Source: CALLPQ01 sp039819545
Lineage (GTDB): Bacteria > Pseudomonadota > Alphaproteobacteria > Caulobacterales > Parvularculaceae
DNA length: 64,000 nt
Assembly (NCBI GenBank): GCA_039819545.1
Contig: JBCBRS010000013.1
Span: 34,161 to 98,160 of the forward strand
Reading direction: 5' to 3'
Shown: in pieces, positions 42,949 to 52,028 of the stretch
How positions within the stretch are numbered: position 1 is the stretch's first letter
Layout: the number at the start of each line of letters is the position of its first letter
The notes under the pieces: generated by a model
The model's database searches: none
What the model was told of the DNA's origin: nothing
The model's input: the letters and a program-made list of their open reading frames with translations, nothing else
Translations under genes and position numbers: made by a program

Positions 42949-43737
42949 TTATGCGTGGTCCGGCTTTGCGATCATGGCCTCAACCCAGGCAGGCACAATT
43001 GTCGTCGCGTCGCCATAAAGCCCGGCGGTAAAAAGCGCCGCGTTGGCCGAGGGTTCAAGACAAAGCTCCAATGTTGGCGTGCCACGCGAGGCCGCCTCCG
43101 CCACCAGACCCGCCGCCGGATACACCGTGCCGGATGTGCCAATGGAGACAAACAGTGTTGCCGATGCCATGGCCGTGTCAATATCGCCGAGCCCGCGTGG
43201 TGTTTCGCCAAACCACACCACATCGGGGCGCAGACCACCGGGCGTTCCGCACCGCGGGCAGTCTGTTTCGACCGATAAAGGGCCTTCAGCGGTCGTTCGG
43301 GCGCCGCAATGGACACACAGATTGCGTGTCAGCGTACCATGCATTGGGATTATGGTCTCGCTACCCGCATCACGGTGCAGGCTGTCAACATTCTGTGTAA
43401 TGAGGATAAAGGATCCGCCGCGAGCGTTTATGCCCTTTTCCAGTTCAGCCAGCGCCAGATGTGCCGCATTGGGCTTTGCCGCTGCCGCTGCTGCCCGGCG
43501 CAGATTGTAGAAGGCATGCACATGGGCGGGGTCGTGCGCAAAAGCCTCCGGTGTCGCCACTTGATGAAAATCAAACTGGTCCCATAGGGCATCGTCAATG
43601 CCCGGTCCGCGAAAGGGCGTCAGGCCAGACTCGGCTGAGATGCCAGCCCCGGTAAGGACGACGATCTTGGCATTAAGACCCGGAACGCAAGCGGGCAGAA
43701 GCGCCGAGACGTCAGCGGGACGTTTATTTTGCGTCAA
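42949..43737 (-). CDS. NAD-dependent deacylase (sirtuin)
   Basis: 262 residues. NAD-binding VVLTGAGISAESGLTPFRG (about residues 30-48), catalytic His in PMHGTLTRN (about 132), ITQNVDSLHRDAG, and a four-cysteine zinc site CVHCG...CPRCG (about 139-162) are intact. The region GLRPDVVWFGE follows. CobB-type sirtuins remove acyl groups from lysines. It starts 14 bp inside the end of the small upstream gene, so they are probably one transcript. Its target is unknown. Confidence 0.95.
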   Translation of the reverse strand: MTQNKRPADVSALLPACVPGLNAKIVVLTGAGISAESGLTPFRGPGIDDALWDQFDFHQVATPEAFAHDPAHVHAFYNLRRAAAAAAKPNAAHLALAELEKGINARGGSFILITQNVDSLHRDAGSETIIPMHGTLTRNLCVHCGARTTAEGPLSVETDCPRCGTPGGLRPDVVWFGETPRGLGDIDTAMASATLFVSIGTSGTVYPAAGLVAEAASRGTPTLELCLEPSANAALFTAGLYGDATTIVPAWVEAMIAKPDHA

Positions 43738-43942
43738 GTTTCACGAACGTGGCGGCGTAAAGCTCATCCCCGTCAAAAAGCTCAGCAGGCGGGTTCATGC
43801 CCTCAATAACTTTGAACGCGCGCGCCGTGATCGGGCCTTCCATCATATAGCCCTTCTCACCCATGCGACCGCGATGATATTCGAGGGCAGCCGCCGTAAA
43901 TTCTTTGGCGACAATGGTGATACGATCAGGTTCGTTAGCCAT
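43724..43942 (-). CDS. Small conserved-looking protein of unknown function
   Basis: 72 residues from the ATG at 43942, which has AGGA upstream. A longer frame exists but only this part looks coding. The sequence is MANEPDRITIVAKEFTAAAL at the start, then GRMGEKGYMMEGPITARAFKVIEG and DELYAATFVKLDAK. I do not recognise the family. It overlaps the sirtuin start by 14 bp, suggesting co-translation and perhaps a link to it. Confidence 0.65.
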   Translation of the reverse strand: MANEPDRITIVAKEFTAAALEYHRGRMGEKGYMMEGPITARAFKVIEGMNPPAELFDGDELYAATFVKLDAK

Positions 43943-44059
43943 GGGAAATCCTGTGTTGAAGCGTGTGCTTGCGGGGATAGAGCGGAAATTAGCTATGGCA
44001 TTATTGGATATGCGTGTAAATTGGAGAAAACCGTCTAGCGGTAAGAGAGCGACACACCC

Positions 44060-45190
44060 ATGAAAACCCGATTTGTTCTCTCCATTGATGGCGGCGGCGT
44101 CCGCGGGCTGGTGGCTGCCGTTTTCCTCGATGTGCTCGAAGGCGAGGTCCGCAAAGCTGGCTATCAAGGCCCGCTCAGCGACTGCTTCGATGTGATCGCG
44201 GGCACCTCAACGGGCGCAATCATTGCTGCGGGACTTGCCGCTCCGGCGCGCGACACCGATGGTGCGGCGCGCGGTGAAAGGACTGGCGGCGCAAGCGGCG
44301 CTGGGACCATCGCCAAGACCACGCGCACCCGCCCGCTTTTGTCGCCGAGCCAGCTGCGGGATCTTTATCGGCGCAAATCGCGGCGCATTTTCCCAGCTCG
44401 GGCGCTGCCTTTTATCCCGGTGCTTGGCGCCGTCCGTCAGCTGTTCGGGCCCCTCTATTCGCCCAAGCCACTGGCCCGGATTCTTGATGACATGTTTGAG
44501 GATCGCGACTTCATTAACCCGCGTCGCAATCTTCTTATCACCGCCTATTCGCTTGATCCGCGTGATGTTGTGTTCTTTCGCGGCGGGCCACACACGCCGC
44601 CCGGTGATCCGCTCTGCACGGGCACGATCCGGCTTGCCGATGCGGTACTGGGCGCCGCGTCTGCCCCCACTTTTTTTCCGCCTCACGTGGTGATCAATCG
44701 GCGCACCGGGCGACGGCGGACCATGATCGATGGCGCGGTTTTCATCAATGATCCTGCGGTCGCGGGATTCGCCGAGGCCCTGCGGTTGTTCCCCGATGAT
44801 GATGTGCGCGTCGTTTCCATAGGGACGGGCCGGATTGTGGAGCCCATCAGCTTTGAGACGGCGCGGCGCTGGGGCTTTTTTGGCTGGATCAATCCCGGTG
44901 GGCGAATCAGAACCCCCCTCCTCTCGACGATCTTCGATGGGCAGGCGCGGGCCGTCCACAGCCATATGACCAAATTGTTGGGTGATCGGTATCAACGCTT
45001 TGATTACGACCTGGCACGCGGGTACGGCGCCCCGGTGATTGATGATTCGTCCCCGGCAAATATTCGCGCGCTAGAGACTGGTGCGCTAAAAATGGCCGAA
45101 GACATGCGCCCTCAATTGGCAAGTCTTGGCCGCCTGTTGGCCGAGAACCGGGCCCGGCGCGATGCCCAGCAAGCCCCGCCCCCCGCCTAG
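44060..45190 (+). CDS. Patatin-like phospholipase
   Basis: 376 residues. The patatin glycine loop is IDGGGVRGLVAAVF (residues 9-22), the nucleophile elbow GTSTGAIIAAG (about residue 52) provides the serine, and DGAVFINDP (about 224) the catalytic aspartate. CBASS/patatin or lipid-turnover roles are both known in the family. It has no signal peptide and no cGAS-type partner nearby. A 30-residue Arg/Gly/Thr-rich insertion follows the serine elbow. It is convergent with the LdtR-type gene. Confidence 0.92.
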   Translation: MKTRFVLSIDGGGVRGLVAAVFLDVLEGEVRKAGYQGPLSDCFDVIAGTSTGAIIAAGLAAPARDTDGAARGERTGGASGAGTIAKTTRTRPLLSPSQLRDLYRRKSRRIFPARALPFIPVLGAVRQLFGPLYSPKPLARILDDMFEDRDFINPRRNLLITAYSLDPRDVVFFRGGPHTPPGDPLCTGTIRLADAVLGAASAPTFFPPHVVINRRTGRRRTMIDGAVFINDPAVAGFAEALRLFPDDDVRVVSIGTGRIVEPISFETARRWGFFGWINPGGRIRTPLLSTIFDGQARAVHSHMTKLLGDRYQRFDYDLARGYGAPVIDDSSPANIRALETGALKMAEDMRPQLASLGRLLAENRARRDAQQAPPPA

Positions 45191-45461
45191 ACCATCATGA
45201 TCCCTTTGAAACCCTTATCTATTTTCAGGGTATCGCGGCCAGCCCAAAATTATCTTCAAAAAAATAGCAATGTCCCCCATTTCGAGGACACGACAAAGAG
45301 TGAAAATCTGCTATTTCCATTTGTGTTGGTGAGCGTTGCGCGTTTTTTGCCCTGAGACCGCGCACCTTCGCCCCGAGGCGACAACCAACACCTGACGGCT
45401 GATATACCCTTCTCAGCCGACGGAAAGAGGGGGAGAGCCTGGGGGGGTACTCCTCTTATTC
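45191..45461. other. Intergenic region after patatin
   Basis: 270 bp between the patatin stop and the shared terminator. No coding pattern. A short GGGGGAGAGCCTGGGGGGG stretch at 45430-45447 resembles, as a reverse complement, the GTCAGGCTCTCCCCGCC stretch upstream of the second RTX gene (about 50633-50650); its meaning is unclear. Confidence 0.4.
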
Positions 45462-45504
45462 AAAAAGGCCGCGATACTTTGCCCTGAGTATCGCGGCTTT
45501 TTTA
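45462..45504. terminator. Bidirectional terminator between patatin and LdtR-type gene
   Basis: GCCGCGATACT and AGTATCGCGGC form a perfect 11-bp stem with an 8-base loop, preceded by five A and followed by six T. It can end transcription from both convergent genes. Confidence 0.9.
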
Positions 45505-45542
45505 TTGGTCACAAGGAAAGCCGGTGAGCGTCTGCTCGATAA

Positions 45543-46127
45543 TCAAAGGCGATAGCGAACCTGATCGATCCAGAAGCGCTCGAGGCGCTGCAAAGCCGTA
45601 TTTGTATCCGTCATCCGGTCAAGAGAAATACCGCCCACGGCTTCCACGCTTTCCAGCTGACGCAGGAACAAACCGGAGAGTTTCTCGCGAATTTCATGGC
45701 CCAGCGGGGTCAGGGACACCCGCTTGGAGCGGCGGTCCGTGCTTGAACGCTGGTCCTGGATATAGCCTTTTTCCACAAGTTGTTTGAGGTTGTAGGAGAC
45801 GTTCGAGCCCAGATAATGCCCACGCGAGCGCAACTCACCGGGCGTCAGAACAGCGTCACCAATGTTATAAAGGAGCAGCGCCTGCACCGAATTGATATCA
45901 TCGCAGTCGAGCCGCTCAAGCTCATCCTTGATCACGTCCAGGAGTTGGCGGTGTAACCGCTCCACCAGATGCAAAAGCTGCAGATAGCTTTCCTGCATGG
46001 CTTCCGGGTCCGCAGCCTTGATGGTCACTTCACCCTGACCGATCACATCGCTCATGCCAGCGGATGACTGCGGCTCTCCGATCATGGGGGATTTGGCGAC
46101 GGCGTTCTGATAAGCGCTCATGGGCAA
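45543..46127 (-). CDS. MarR/LdtR-type winged-helix regulator
   Basis: 194 residues. The core (YLQLLHLVERLHRQLLDVIKDELERL..DINSVQALLLYNIGDAVLTPGELRSRGHYLGSNVSYNLKQLVEKGYI) matches the LdtR subgroup found in Rhizobiales and other alphaproteobacteria, which controls an L,D-transpeptidase and stress responses. The wing is QRSSTDRRSKRVSLT. It is divergent from hemB, and the gap holds a perfect 15-base palindrome (46195-46209) that may be an operator. The name LdtR is by resemblance; no ldtP-type gene is in the window. Confidence 0.85.
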   Translation of the reverse strand: MPMSAYQNAVAKSPMIGEPQSSAGMSDVIGQGEVTIKAADPEAMQESYLQLLHLVERLHRQLLDVIKDELERLDCDDINSVQALLLYNIGDAVLTPGELRSRGHYLGSNVSYNLKQLVEKGYIQDQRSSTDRRSKRVSLTPLGHEIREKLSGLFLRQLESVEAVGGISLDRMTDTNTALQRLERFWIDQVRYRL

Positions 46128-46194
46128 TGACCTCGTTACTCAAACTATGATCAGAAGGCTAATGGAAACCTCTAAAATCCGTGTTAAGCACTTT

Positions 46195-46209
46195 TCTTCA
46201 ATTTGAAGA
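46195..46209. promoter_or_regulatory. Palindrome in the LdtR-hemB divergent gap
   Basis: TCTTCAA-T-TTGAAGA, a perfect 7-1-7 inverted repeat about 70 bp upstream of the regulator start and 90 bp upstream of hemB. Its size and symmetry fit a dimeric MarR-type operator. No sequence match to a known site is claimed. Confidence 0.5.
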
Positions 46210-46298
46210 CAAATTCTAACGGGTCCGGAGAGAATTTTGATAGGCTCTGTATCAGAATGATCAGACCATTTTCTTTTGCCCACTGAAAAAGATGATTT

Positions 46299-47315
46299 AT
46301 GGTTCACGATGATACAAATCGATCGCCCGGGGCCTTTCCCGCCGTGCGCATGCGCCGTTTGCGGCGCCATGGCTGGTCCCGCGCACTCGTGCGCGAAACA
46401 CGATTGGGTGTCGAAGATTTAATACAGGCCATAATCCTCAAAGACGGTCAGGGCGTCCGTGAGCCGGTGTCTTCCCTGCCCGGCGTATTCCGCCTGTCCC
46501 CGGATGAAGCGGTCAAGGAAGCGGCCATCGCCCACGATCTTGGCATCCCGGTTCTGGCGCTCTTTGCGTTTACGGGCCCCGAGAACCGTTCCGCCGATGC
46601 GGCCGAGGCCCTTAACCCTGACAATCTCATGTGTCGCACGGCCCAGGCCATAAAGGCCGCCGTTCCTGGCATTGGCCTCATGGCTGATGTGGCCCTCGAT
46701 CCCTATACGGACCATGGTCACGATGGCATCCTGCTTGATGGCGATATCCACAATGACATCACAAGCGAGATCCTTGTCCGCCAAAGCCTGTTACAGGCCG
46801 AGGCGGGGTTTGATATTATCGCCCCGTCAGACATGATGGATGGCCGCATCGGGGCGATCCGTAAAGCGTTGGAAGAGGCTGGTATGATCAATACACAGAT
46901 CATGTCATATGCGGCAAAATATGCATCAGCTTTTTACGGACCCTATCGCGACGCCATCGGCTCCACCGGGGTGTTGAAAGGCGACAAACGCACCTACCAG
47001 ATGGACCCCGGCAACAGCGATGAGGCCCTGCAAGAGGTTGCCCTCGATCTTGCCGAAGGCGCCGACATGGTCATGGTCAAGCCCGGCATGCCCTATCTCG
47101 ATATCGTTCGCAGAGTGAAAGATGAATTCCAGCGTCCAACTTTCGTCTTTCAGGTGTCAGGGGAATATGCGGCCCTTGTGGCTGCAGGACAAAATGGCTG
47201 GATCGATTTCGATAACGCGATGATGGAAGCCCTCGCCAGCTTCAAACGCGCCGGCGCCGATGGGATTATCAGTTATTATGCGCGCGAAGCCGCACAGCAC
47301 CTGACCACCCCGTAG
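46299..47315 (+). CDS. hemB: Porphobilinogen synthase (delta-aminolevulinic acid dehydratase)
   Basis: 338 residues; condenses two 5-aminolevulinate molecules to porphobilinogen in heme synthesis. The Schiff-base lysine is in VMVKPGMPYLD (about residue 261) and the second active lysine in SYAAKYASAFYGPYRDA (about 208). The metal-binding loop reads DVALDPYTDHGHDG, aspartate-rich instead of the CxCxxxC zinc loop, so this is the zinc-independent, Mg2+-type enzyme common in alphaproteobacteria. It is divergent from the LdtR-type regulator. Confidence 0.97.
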   Translation: MVHDDTNRSPGAFPAVRMRRLRRHGWSRALVRETRLGVEDLIQAIILKDGQGVREPVSSLPGVFRLSPDEAVKEAAIAHDLGIPVLALFAFTGPENRSADAAEALNPDNLMCRTAQAIKAAVPGIGLMADVALDPYTDHGHDGILLDGDIHNDITSEILVRQSLLQAEAGFDIIAPSDMMDGRIGAIRKALEEAGMINTQIMSYAAKYASAFYGPYRDAIGSTGVLKGDKRTYQMDPGNSDEALQEVALDLAEGADMVMVKPGMPYLDIVRRVKDEFQRPTFVFQVSGEYAALVAAGQNGWIDFDNAMMEALASFKRAGADGIISYYAREAAQHLTTP

Positions 47316-47402
47316 TAGAAAATTACAGCGCGTTCACAAAAAATGTGATCGCCGATGGTTCCCATCCATCGACCTGGGTTCGAAAGCGCGGACCCTAAAA
47401 AA

Positions 47403-47447
47403 TCTAGACTGCGTTTTTGATCCAACAAAAAGGGTACGCAGTCTAGA
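47403..47447. repeat. Long perfect inverted repeat downstream of hemB
   Basis: TCTAGACTGCGT and ACGCAGTCTAGA, 12-base perfect arms around a 21-base centre holding TTTT and AAAAA runs. It is not followed by a T tract, so it is not a classic terminator. It could be a transposable hairpin, recombination site or RNA element. Confidence 0.7.
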
Positions 47448-47655
47448 GGTGTACGGATAGAGACGTTCGAACCGCCCGGGTGAAGACCGAGGGTGAAGAC
47501 CCAGGCGGCATTTGTCCATACGCAGTACGTGGCCGCAAAACCGGATCTGCGCTGCGCCTGCCCGGAATATACGAACTTTGTTTATCTGCGATCGTCCCTG
47601 ACTTGATCCACGGTCGTCTTCAACACGCTCTGAAGGTACTGGACGTCTATCTATC

Positions 47656-47687
47656 AAAAAAAACCCTGGCGCCAGGGCACCAGGGTT
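47656..47687 (-). terminator. Terminator of the second RTX gene
   Basis: On the minus strand, AACCCTGG...CCAGGGTT (with inner CCCTGGCGCCAGGG) is followed by eight T. It lies 27 bp after the RTX stop. Confidence 0.9.
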
Positions 47688-47713
47688 CAGATGATCCGTT
47701 AGCGATGGGTTCC

Positions 47714-50404
47714 CTAGAATATAAAGTCCGACGCGTCGAGGTCAGCCATATTGACGCCGGTCAGCGTAATTGTGTTGCCTCCATCTGTGATCACCGTATC
47801 CGCCCCAACCATGCTTAGGTGGTTGGCCTGAAGATCAGCGAAGGTTGTGATGCCGGACACGAGAGATAAATCGATTTTCTCCGCGGCATTAAGCGCTTCA
47901 AAATCGGTAATCACATCCGTACCAAAACCGTTTCCAAAAACGAAGATATCCGCATTGCCGCCGCCGGTGAGCATGTCGTTACCGTTACCGCCGTCGAGAA
48001 CATCGAAGCCGACACCGCCGCTGATATCATCATTTTGACCATTGCCGCGCAGCGTATCGTTGCCCGCATCGCCGGTTAATGTATCGTTGCCAAAGGAACC
48101 AAGAACAAGATCGTTCCCGCCATTACCATTGACGATATCATCGCCAAGGTCACCGCTGACCGTGTCATTGCCAAGGTCACCATTCAGGGTGTCGTTGCCA
48201 GCACCACCGGACAGCATGTCGCTGTCTTGCCCGCCATTCAGACGGTCAACGCCGTTGCCGCCATTCAGGACGTCACTACCGCTGCCACCATTTAGCAAGT
48301 CGGCATTGTCACCGCCATTGAGCGTGTCGTCACCGGCACCACCATTGACGGTGTCAAAACCATTCTCCCCACTGACGAAGTCGTTACCGTCACCGCCATC
48401 AAGGGTATCATTCTGACCGCCGCCAACAACCGTGTCGTTACCGTCACCGCCCAACAGCGAGTCATTGCCGAACGAACCAACAACCACATCATTGCCGGCG
48501 CCGCCATCAACGGTGTCATCACCGAGATCACCGCCAAGCTCGTCATTGTCATCGCCGCCGTTCAATTCATCATTATCAGCACCACCGCGCAGCGTATCCA
48601 TACCTTCGCTGCCAATGAGTGTGTCCTCACCGGCAAAAGTTCGTATACGGTCATTACCGATTCCACCATTCCCGAGATCGTTTCCGCCTCCGGCTTCGAT
48701 CGTATCATTGCCACCGAAACCGTTGATGGTGTCGTTCCCGGCGCCGCCGACAATCGTGTCATCACCGCCAGCACCCTTGATGGAATCATTGCCGAAGCCA
48801 CCTTCAATGCGGTCATTACCAGTGGCATCTCCAGTAGTGATTTCAGTTGACGCGAAAATGCTGTCATTGCCGGCGCCGCCACGCAGGGTATCCGAACCAG
48901 CGCCGCCACTTATATCATCGTTTCCGGCACCACCATTGACCGTGTCATTGCCGTCGTCGCCATTTATGGTGTCAGTGTTTGCGCCGCCTTCGATGATATC
49001 GTTGAAATCGGTACCGATAACGCTTTCAAAGTTGATGGCGGATTCACTGCGGGTCTGGGCAATATTTTCAATTAGCCCTGTGACAAAGGAGAAGCGAAGG
49101 GCGTTTTCATTGTTCCGCAAATCCAGCGTGTCGATGCCATCGCCACCATTGATCGTATCGTTAAATCCGGTTCCACCGTCAACAATGTTGAACCGGTCAT
49201 TCCCAGCACCGAGGTTAATGGATTGAGATCCGCTGCCGGCGGTAACGGTGTCGTTGCCTTCGCCGCCAACGATCGTGTCATCACCGCTGGACGCTTCGAT
49301 AAAATCGTTGCCAACACCGCCATTGACCAGATCGGCTCCAGAGCCACCGTTGAGCGTATCGTTGCCACCATTCCCAAAGACCTGATCATTCCCTACACCG
49401 CCAAGAACAGAGTCATTGCCGTCGTCGCCGCTGACTGTATCATTCCCGGCGCCGCCATCGACGGTATCACTGCCCGTACCAAAGGGAATACCAAACGTTC
49501 CAAACGTGCCGCCGGTTAAACGGTCATTGCCGCCGCCGCCGACCAGACTGTCGTCGCCGTCGCCGCCTTCAAAGGTGTTGTTTTCGCTGTCGCCAGTAAA
49601 GGTGTCGTTACCGCTGCCACCCTCAATGCCTTCGAAGTTCATGATGATATCGTCAGTGCCAGCGCCGATTGAAGCAGTCCCCGCACTCAAATCAACGGTC
49701 ACATCTGCGGAAATATTGGTGAAGTCAAGCCGATCAAATCCTGCACCGCCATCAAGAGTATCATTCCCGTTAGTAAAGGGGGTACTGAATTCAAATGTGT
49801 CGGTCCCATCGCCAAGGTGGATATCGTCAATACCAAAACCCTCAATAACCCGGTCATTGCCGCCACCGGCGTCCACAGTGTCATTGCCAAGACCGTCGCG
49901 GATCAAATCGTTCTCTGAACCGCCGACAATACTGTCATTACCAGCGCCACCATCAAGGGTTGATCGACCATTACCACCGAGAATTGTATCGTTGCCATTG
50001 CCTGTGGAAATCGTATCTTCGCCGCCGATGCCTTTGATAAAATCATTGCCGGCGCCAGTCGTTATTGTGTCGTCACCACCGAAGACGGCACTAATAACAT
50101 CCGAAGTTGAGCCGCCAAAAACCGAGGCATCAACATTCAGATCCGTTATAGAAAAATTACTAAATCCATCATCATCATCAAGATCAACTCCAATACTCGT
50201 AACGGTTCCACCTACAATTGTGGTACCGCTAAAACTAAAACCTGACCCAATAAGATTGATGTCGTGCCCACCGGACGTGATGTACGAATAAAAAGTCCCA
50301 CTAAAGGTGTTTCCGTCCACATTGGCGAAATTATATTCAGCAGCAAAAAGTCCGAAATTGACATCTTCAGTGCCTGTTAAAGCAGGTGCATTAAGTGTAG
50401 CCAT
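47714..50404 (-). CDS. RTX calcium-binding protein with type I secretion tail
   Basis: 896 residues. Residues 1-~110 are a unique N-terminal domain (MATLNAPALTGTEDVNFGLFAAEYNF...). Then some 70 nonapeptide repeats of the GGxGNDxLxGG type, the Ca2+-binding beta-roll, fill about residues 110-820. The last ~75 residues (IFVFGNGFGTDVITDFEAL ... TGVNMADLDASDFIF) are nearly the same as those of the RTX protein at 16729-20055, so both use one type I secretion signal. No enzymatic domain is visible. Directly upstream (same strand) is a HlyC-like acyltransferase, suggesting lysine acylation as in RTX toxins. No HlyB/HlyD genes are close. Confidence 0.88.
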   Translation of the reverse strand: MATLNAPALTGTEDVNFGLFAAEYNFANVDGNTFSGTFYSYITSGGHDINLIGSGFSFSGTTIVGGTVTSIGVDLDDDDGFSNFSITDLNVDASVFGGSTSDVISAVFGGDDTITTGAGNDFIKGIGGEDTISTGNGNDTILGGNGRSTLDGGAGNDSIVGGSENDLIRDGLGNDTVDAGGGNDRVIEGFGIDDIHLGDGTDTFEFSTPFTNGNDTLDGGAGFDRLDFTNISADVTVDLSAGTASIGAGTDDIIMNFEGIEGGSGNDTFTGDSENNTFEGGDGDDSLVGGGGNDRLTGGTFGTFGIPFGTGSDTVDGGAGNDTVSGDDGNDSVLGGVGNDQVFGNGGNDTLNGGSGADLVNGGVGNDFIEASSGDDTIVGGEGNDTVTAGSGSQSINLGAGNDRFNIVDGGTGFNDTINGGDGIDTLDLRNNENALRFSFVTGLIENIAQTRSESAINFESVIGTDFNDIIEGGANTDTINGDDGNDTVNGGAGNDDISGGAGSDTLRGGAGNDSIFASTEITTGDATGNDRIEGGFGNDSIKGAGGDDTIVGGAGNDTINGFGGNDTIEAGGGNDLGNGGIGNDRIRTFAGEDTLIGSEGMDTLRGGADNDELNGGDDNDELGGDLGDDTVDGGAGNDVVVGSFGNDSLLGGDGNDTVVGGGQNDTLDGGDGNDFVSGENGFDTVNGGAGDDTLNGGDNADLLNGGSGSDVLNGGNGVDRLNGGQDSDMLSGGAGNDTLNGDLGNDTVSGDLGDDIVNGNGGNDLVLGSFGNDTLTGDAGNDTLRGNGQNDDISGGVGFDVLDGGNGNDMLTGGGNADIFVFGNGFGTDVITDFEALNAAEKIDLSLVSGITTFADLQANHLSMVGADTVITDGGNTITLTGVNMADLDASDFIF

Positions 50405-50826
50405 GGTGTTTGTCTCCCAACAAAAAGGTTACGGCACGGAATGCACAAAGCATTCGTGCCAAGATCAATGGTGCTCTCTCCCCCCCTTCTGACCTGACTG
50501 CTTTCAGAGCTCCAGGCACACCCGGGGTAATCACTTGATTGCGCCCGCAACCAAGCGTCGATAAAGGACGACAATCCTTTTCGTCGTGACAGATCCCGTT
50601 GACCTGCGTTTTTTATTAGAGTTCTTGTGAGGGTCAGGCTCTCCCCGCCAGTTACCCCTTAAACTCTCCTCTACGTGACGGATCACGTCCCAGCATTTAA
50701 GTAGCAAACGGAAAGTTTCTTTTCAATCATCAGACCTCCCCCCAATTGGGGGAGAAGCTGTCCTAAATTTCCGGGACAGCGAAACATCACCAGAAAATCG
50801 GGGAAATTTAGGAGATGATTTTCACC
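50405..50826 (-). other. Leader between the HlyC-like gene and the RTX gene with alternative hairpins
   Basis: 422 bp. Near the HlyC-like stop, three inverted repeats overlap: GGAAATTTAGGA/TCCTAAATTTCC (50802-50813 with 50761-50772), GCTGTCC/GGACAGC (50757-50763 with 50774-50780) and CTCCCCC..GGGGGAG (50736-50754). The first two share bases 50761-50763 and cannot form together. A further palindrome ACGTGA-CGGA-TCACGT lies at 50673-50688. This arrangement is suggestive of transcription or stability control between the two genes. Confidence 0.6.
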
Positions 50827-51351
50827 TTAACGGTGTTTTGCCAAAAACTCATTCACCGTCAGTTCCACAGGACGCGTGCGCCCATCGCGGTAGAACCGCT
50901 TGGCGAAGAGAAGCCGGTGCGGCGCCACGAATGGCCGCAACTGGCGCAGAACATAGCGATTGATCTGATTACTGTCAGCGCCCCACGCATTGATGATGAA
51001 ACAATCACCTGAGCGGCTATCGGCGGAGTTAATCTCACCGCGATTGGCCATCCAGGTTTCGGCTTTTTCCTGGGTCGTCAACGCCCAGCCCACAAAGCCC
51101 ACCACCTGCTCACCATCTAGCGCAAAGAAATAATGTTTGCGGTTAACCTGCCCCGTGAGAATACGCGACCAAAGACCAAAAGGCTGCGCGGCGAAGCTTG
51201 GCTTGGTCATCATATAGCTAACCGCCCGGCCAAGCGCGGCATACGCGTTTGGATCTTGAGAAATCCGCAACCGCGCCTCAAGATCGCGTTGCCCCCGGAC
51301 TGGCGGACCCGACGATGGGGGTCGATGATCATCCGCAGTTTCTTGCGTCAT
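50827..51351 (-). CDS. HlyC-like RTX toxin-activating lysine acyltransferase homologue
   Basis: 174 residues. The layout matches HlyC: a helix with ALGRAVSYMMTKPSFAA, then NRKHYFFALDGEQVVGFVGWALTTQEKAETWM like the LLTRDxxPVAYCSWA block, SRSGDCFIINAWGADSNQINRYVLRQLRPFV like GDRKWFIDWIAPFG, and the closing KRFYRDGRTRPVELTVNEFLAKHR. However the catalytic His23 and Asp92 of E. coli HlyC have no obvious counterpart by eye (FIIN in place of FID). In RTX systems HlyC acylates lysines of the toxin. It precedes the RTX gene on the same strand. Confidence 0.75.
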   Translation of the reverse strand: MTQETADDHRPPSSGPPVRGQRDLEARLRISQDPNAYAALGRAVSYMMTKPSFAAQPFGLWSRILTGQVNRKHYFFALDGEQVVGFVGWALTTQEKAETWMANRGEINSADSRSGDCFIINAWGADSNQINRYVLRQLRPFVAPHRLLFAKRFYRDGRTRPVELTVNEFLAKHR

Positions 51352-52028
51352 GTGCTTCTCCCGTCAGCGCGACCCACGGCGCAGGCCGATAGCCCGCAAA
51401 CCGAACAGTTAATCGGCAACCCTGTCAATAATGGGAAGAGCGCCCGGTGTTCCGGCGCAGGAATACACCCGCTCAAAAACCGTGCGGCCATAAGAGTCCC
51501 CGATGGCTGATACTATAGACGAAAAGACTTGAAGCTTTCTCCTCAGGATAAAATCCGCAAATAAATGACCGCAGAGGTTTGCCCCTTTCTAATTGACATT
51601 TTTTTTGGACGTGGAAGCTTTCGAATGTACCTCTAACTGCATAATTCGCGAAGATTTCCAATCGGCCCGCCAAAAAAACACAGTGTCACCTGTTGGTACA
51701 AAACCGGCTCTCATTCATAAAAACCGCAAGCAACCGTTCTTTCGCCGATAGCGAAGATGCAATTTGGTCAGGTTTTCCATCAAAACGGTTCTTACCAAAA
51801 ATCCAAACAGCGAATGGTTGTGATTACCGACAGTTTTCAAATTGCTCGTTGTTGGAAGGGTTGTGCCACTGCGCAATTGCGTTAACGTAATTTTTGGGTC
51901 TACTCGCTCTGATGACACTTCCTGTGCAGGCTGGATAGGTTTATTGCTTACTTGTAAATACGATCACATCATAAAGGTAATTTTGATTACCTAAGTTATG
52001 GGTAAGCTTGTATTTTGAAAGCAAAAAA
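51352..52028. other. Intergenic region between the HlyC-like gene and the RND operon
   Basis: 677 bp, increasingly AT-rich toward the RND operon. Several open frames of 60-70 codons on both strands have no ribosome-binding site or recognisable composition, so I call none. It should contain divergent promoters for the HlyC-like gene and the efflux operon; no regulator gene is present next to the efflux operon. Confidence 0.5.

Noticed and set aside
44060..45190. Patatin as a CBASS effector
   Set aside because: No cGAS/CD-NTase or other CBASS gene is adjacent, and the context is housekeeping DNA.
51473..51918. Small open frames of 65-67 codons on both strands before the RND operon
   Set aside because: No ribosome-binding sites and no recognisable product.
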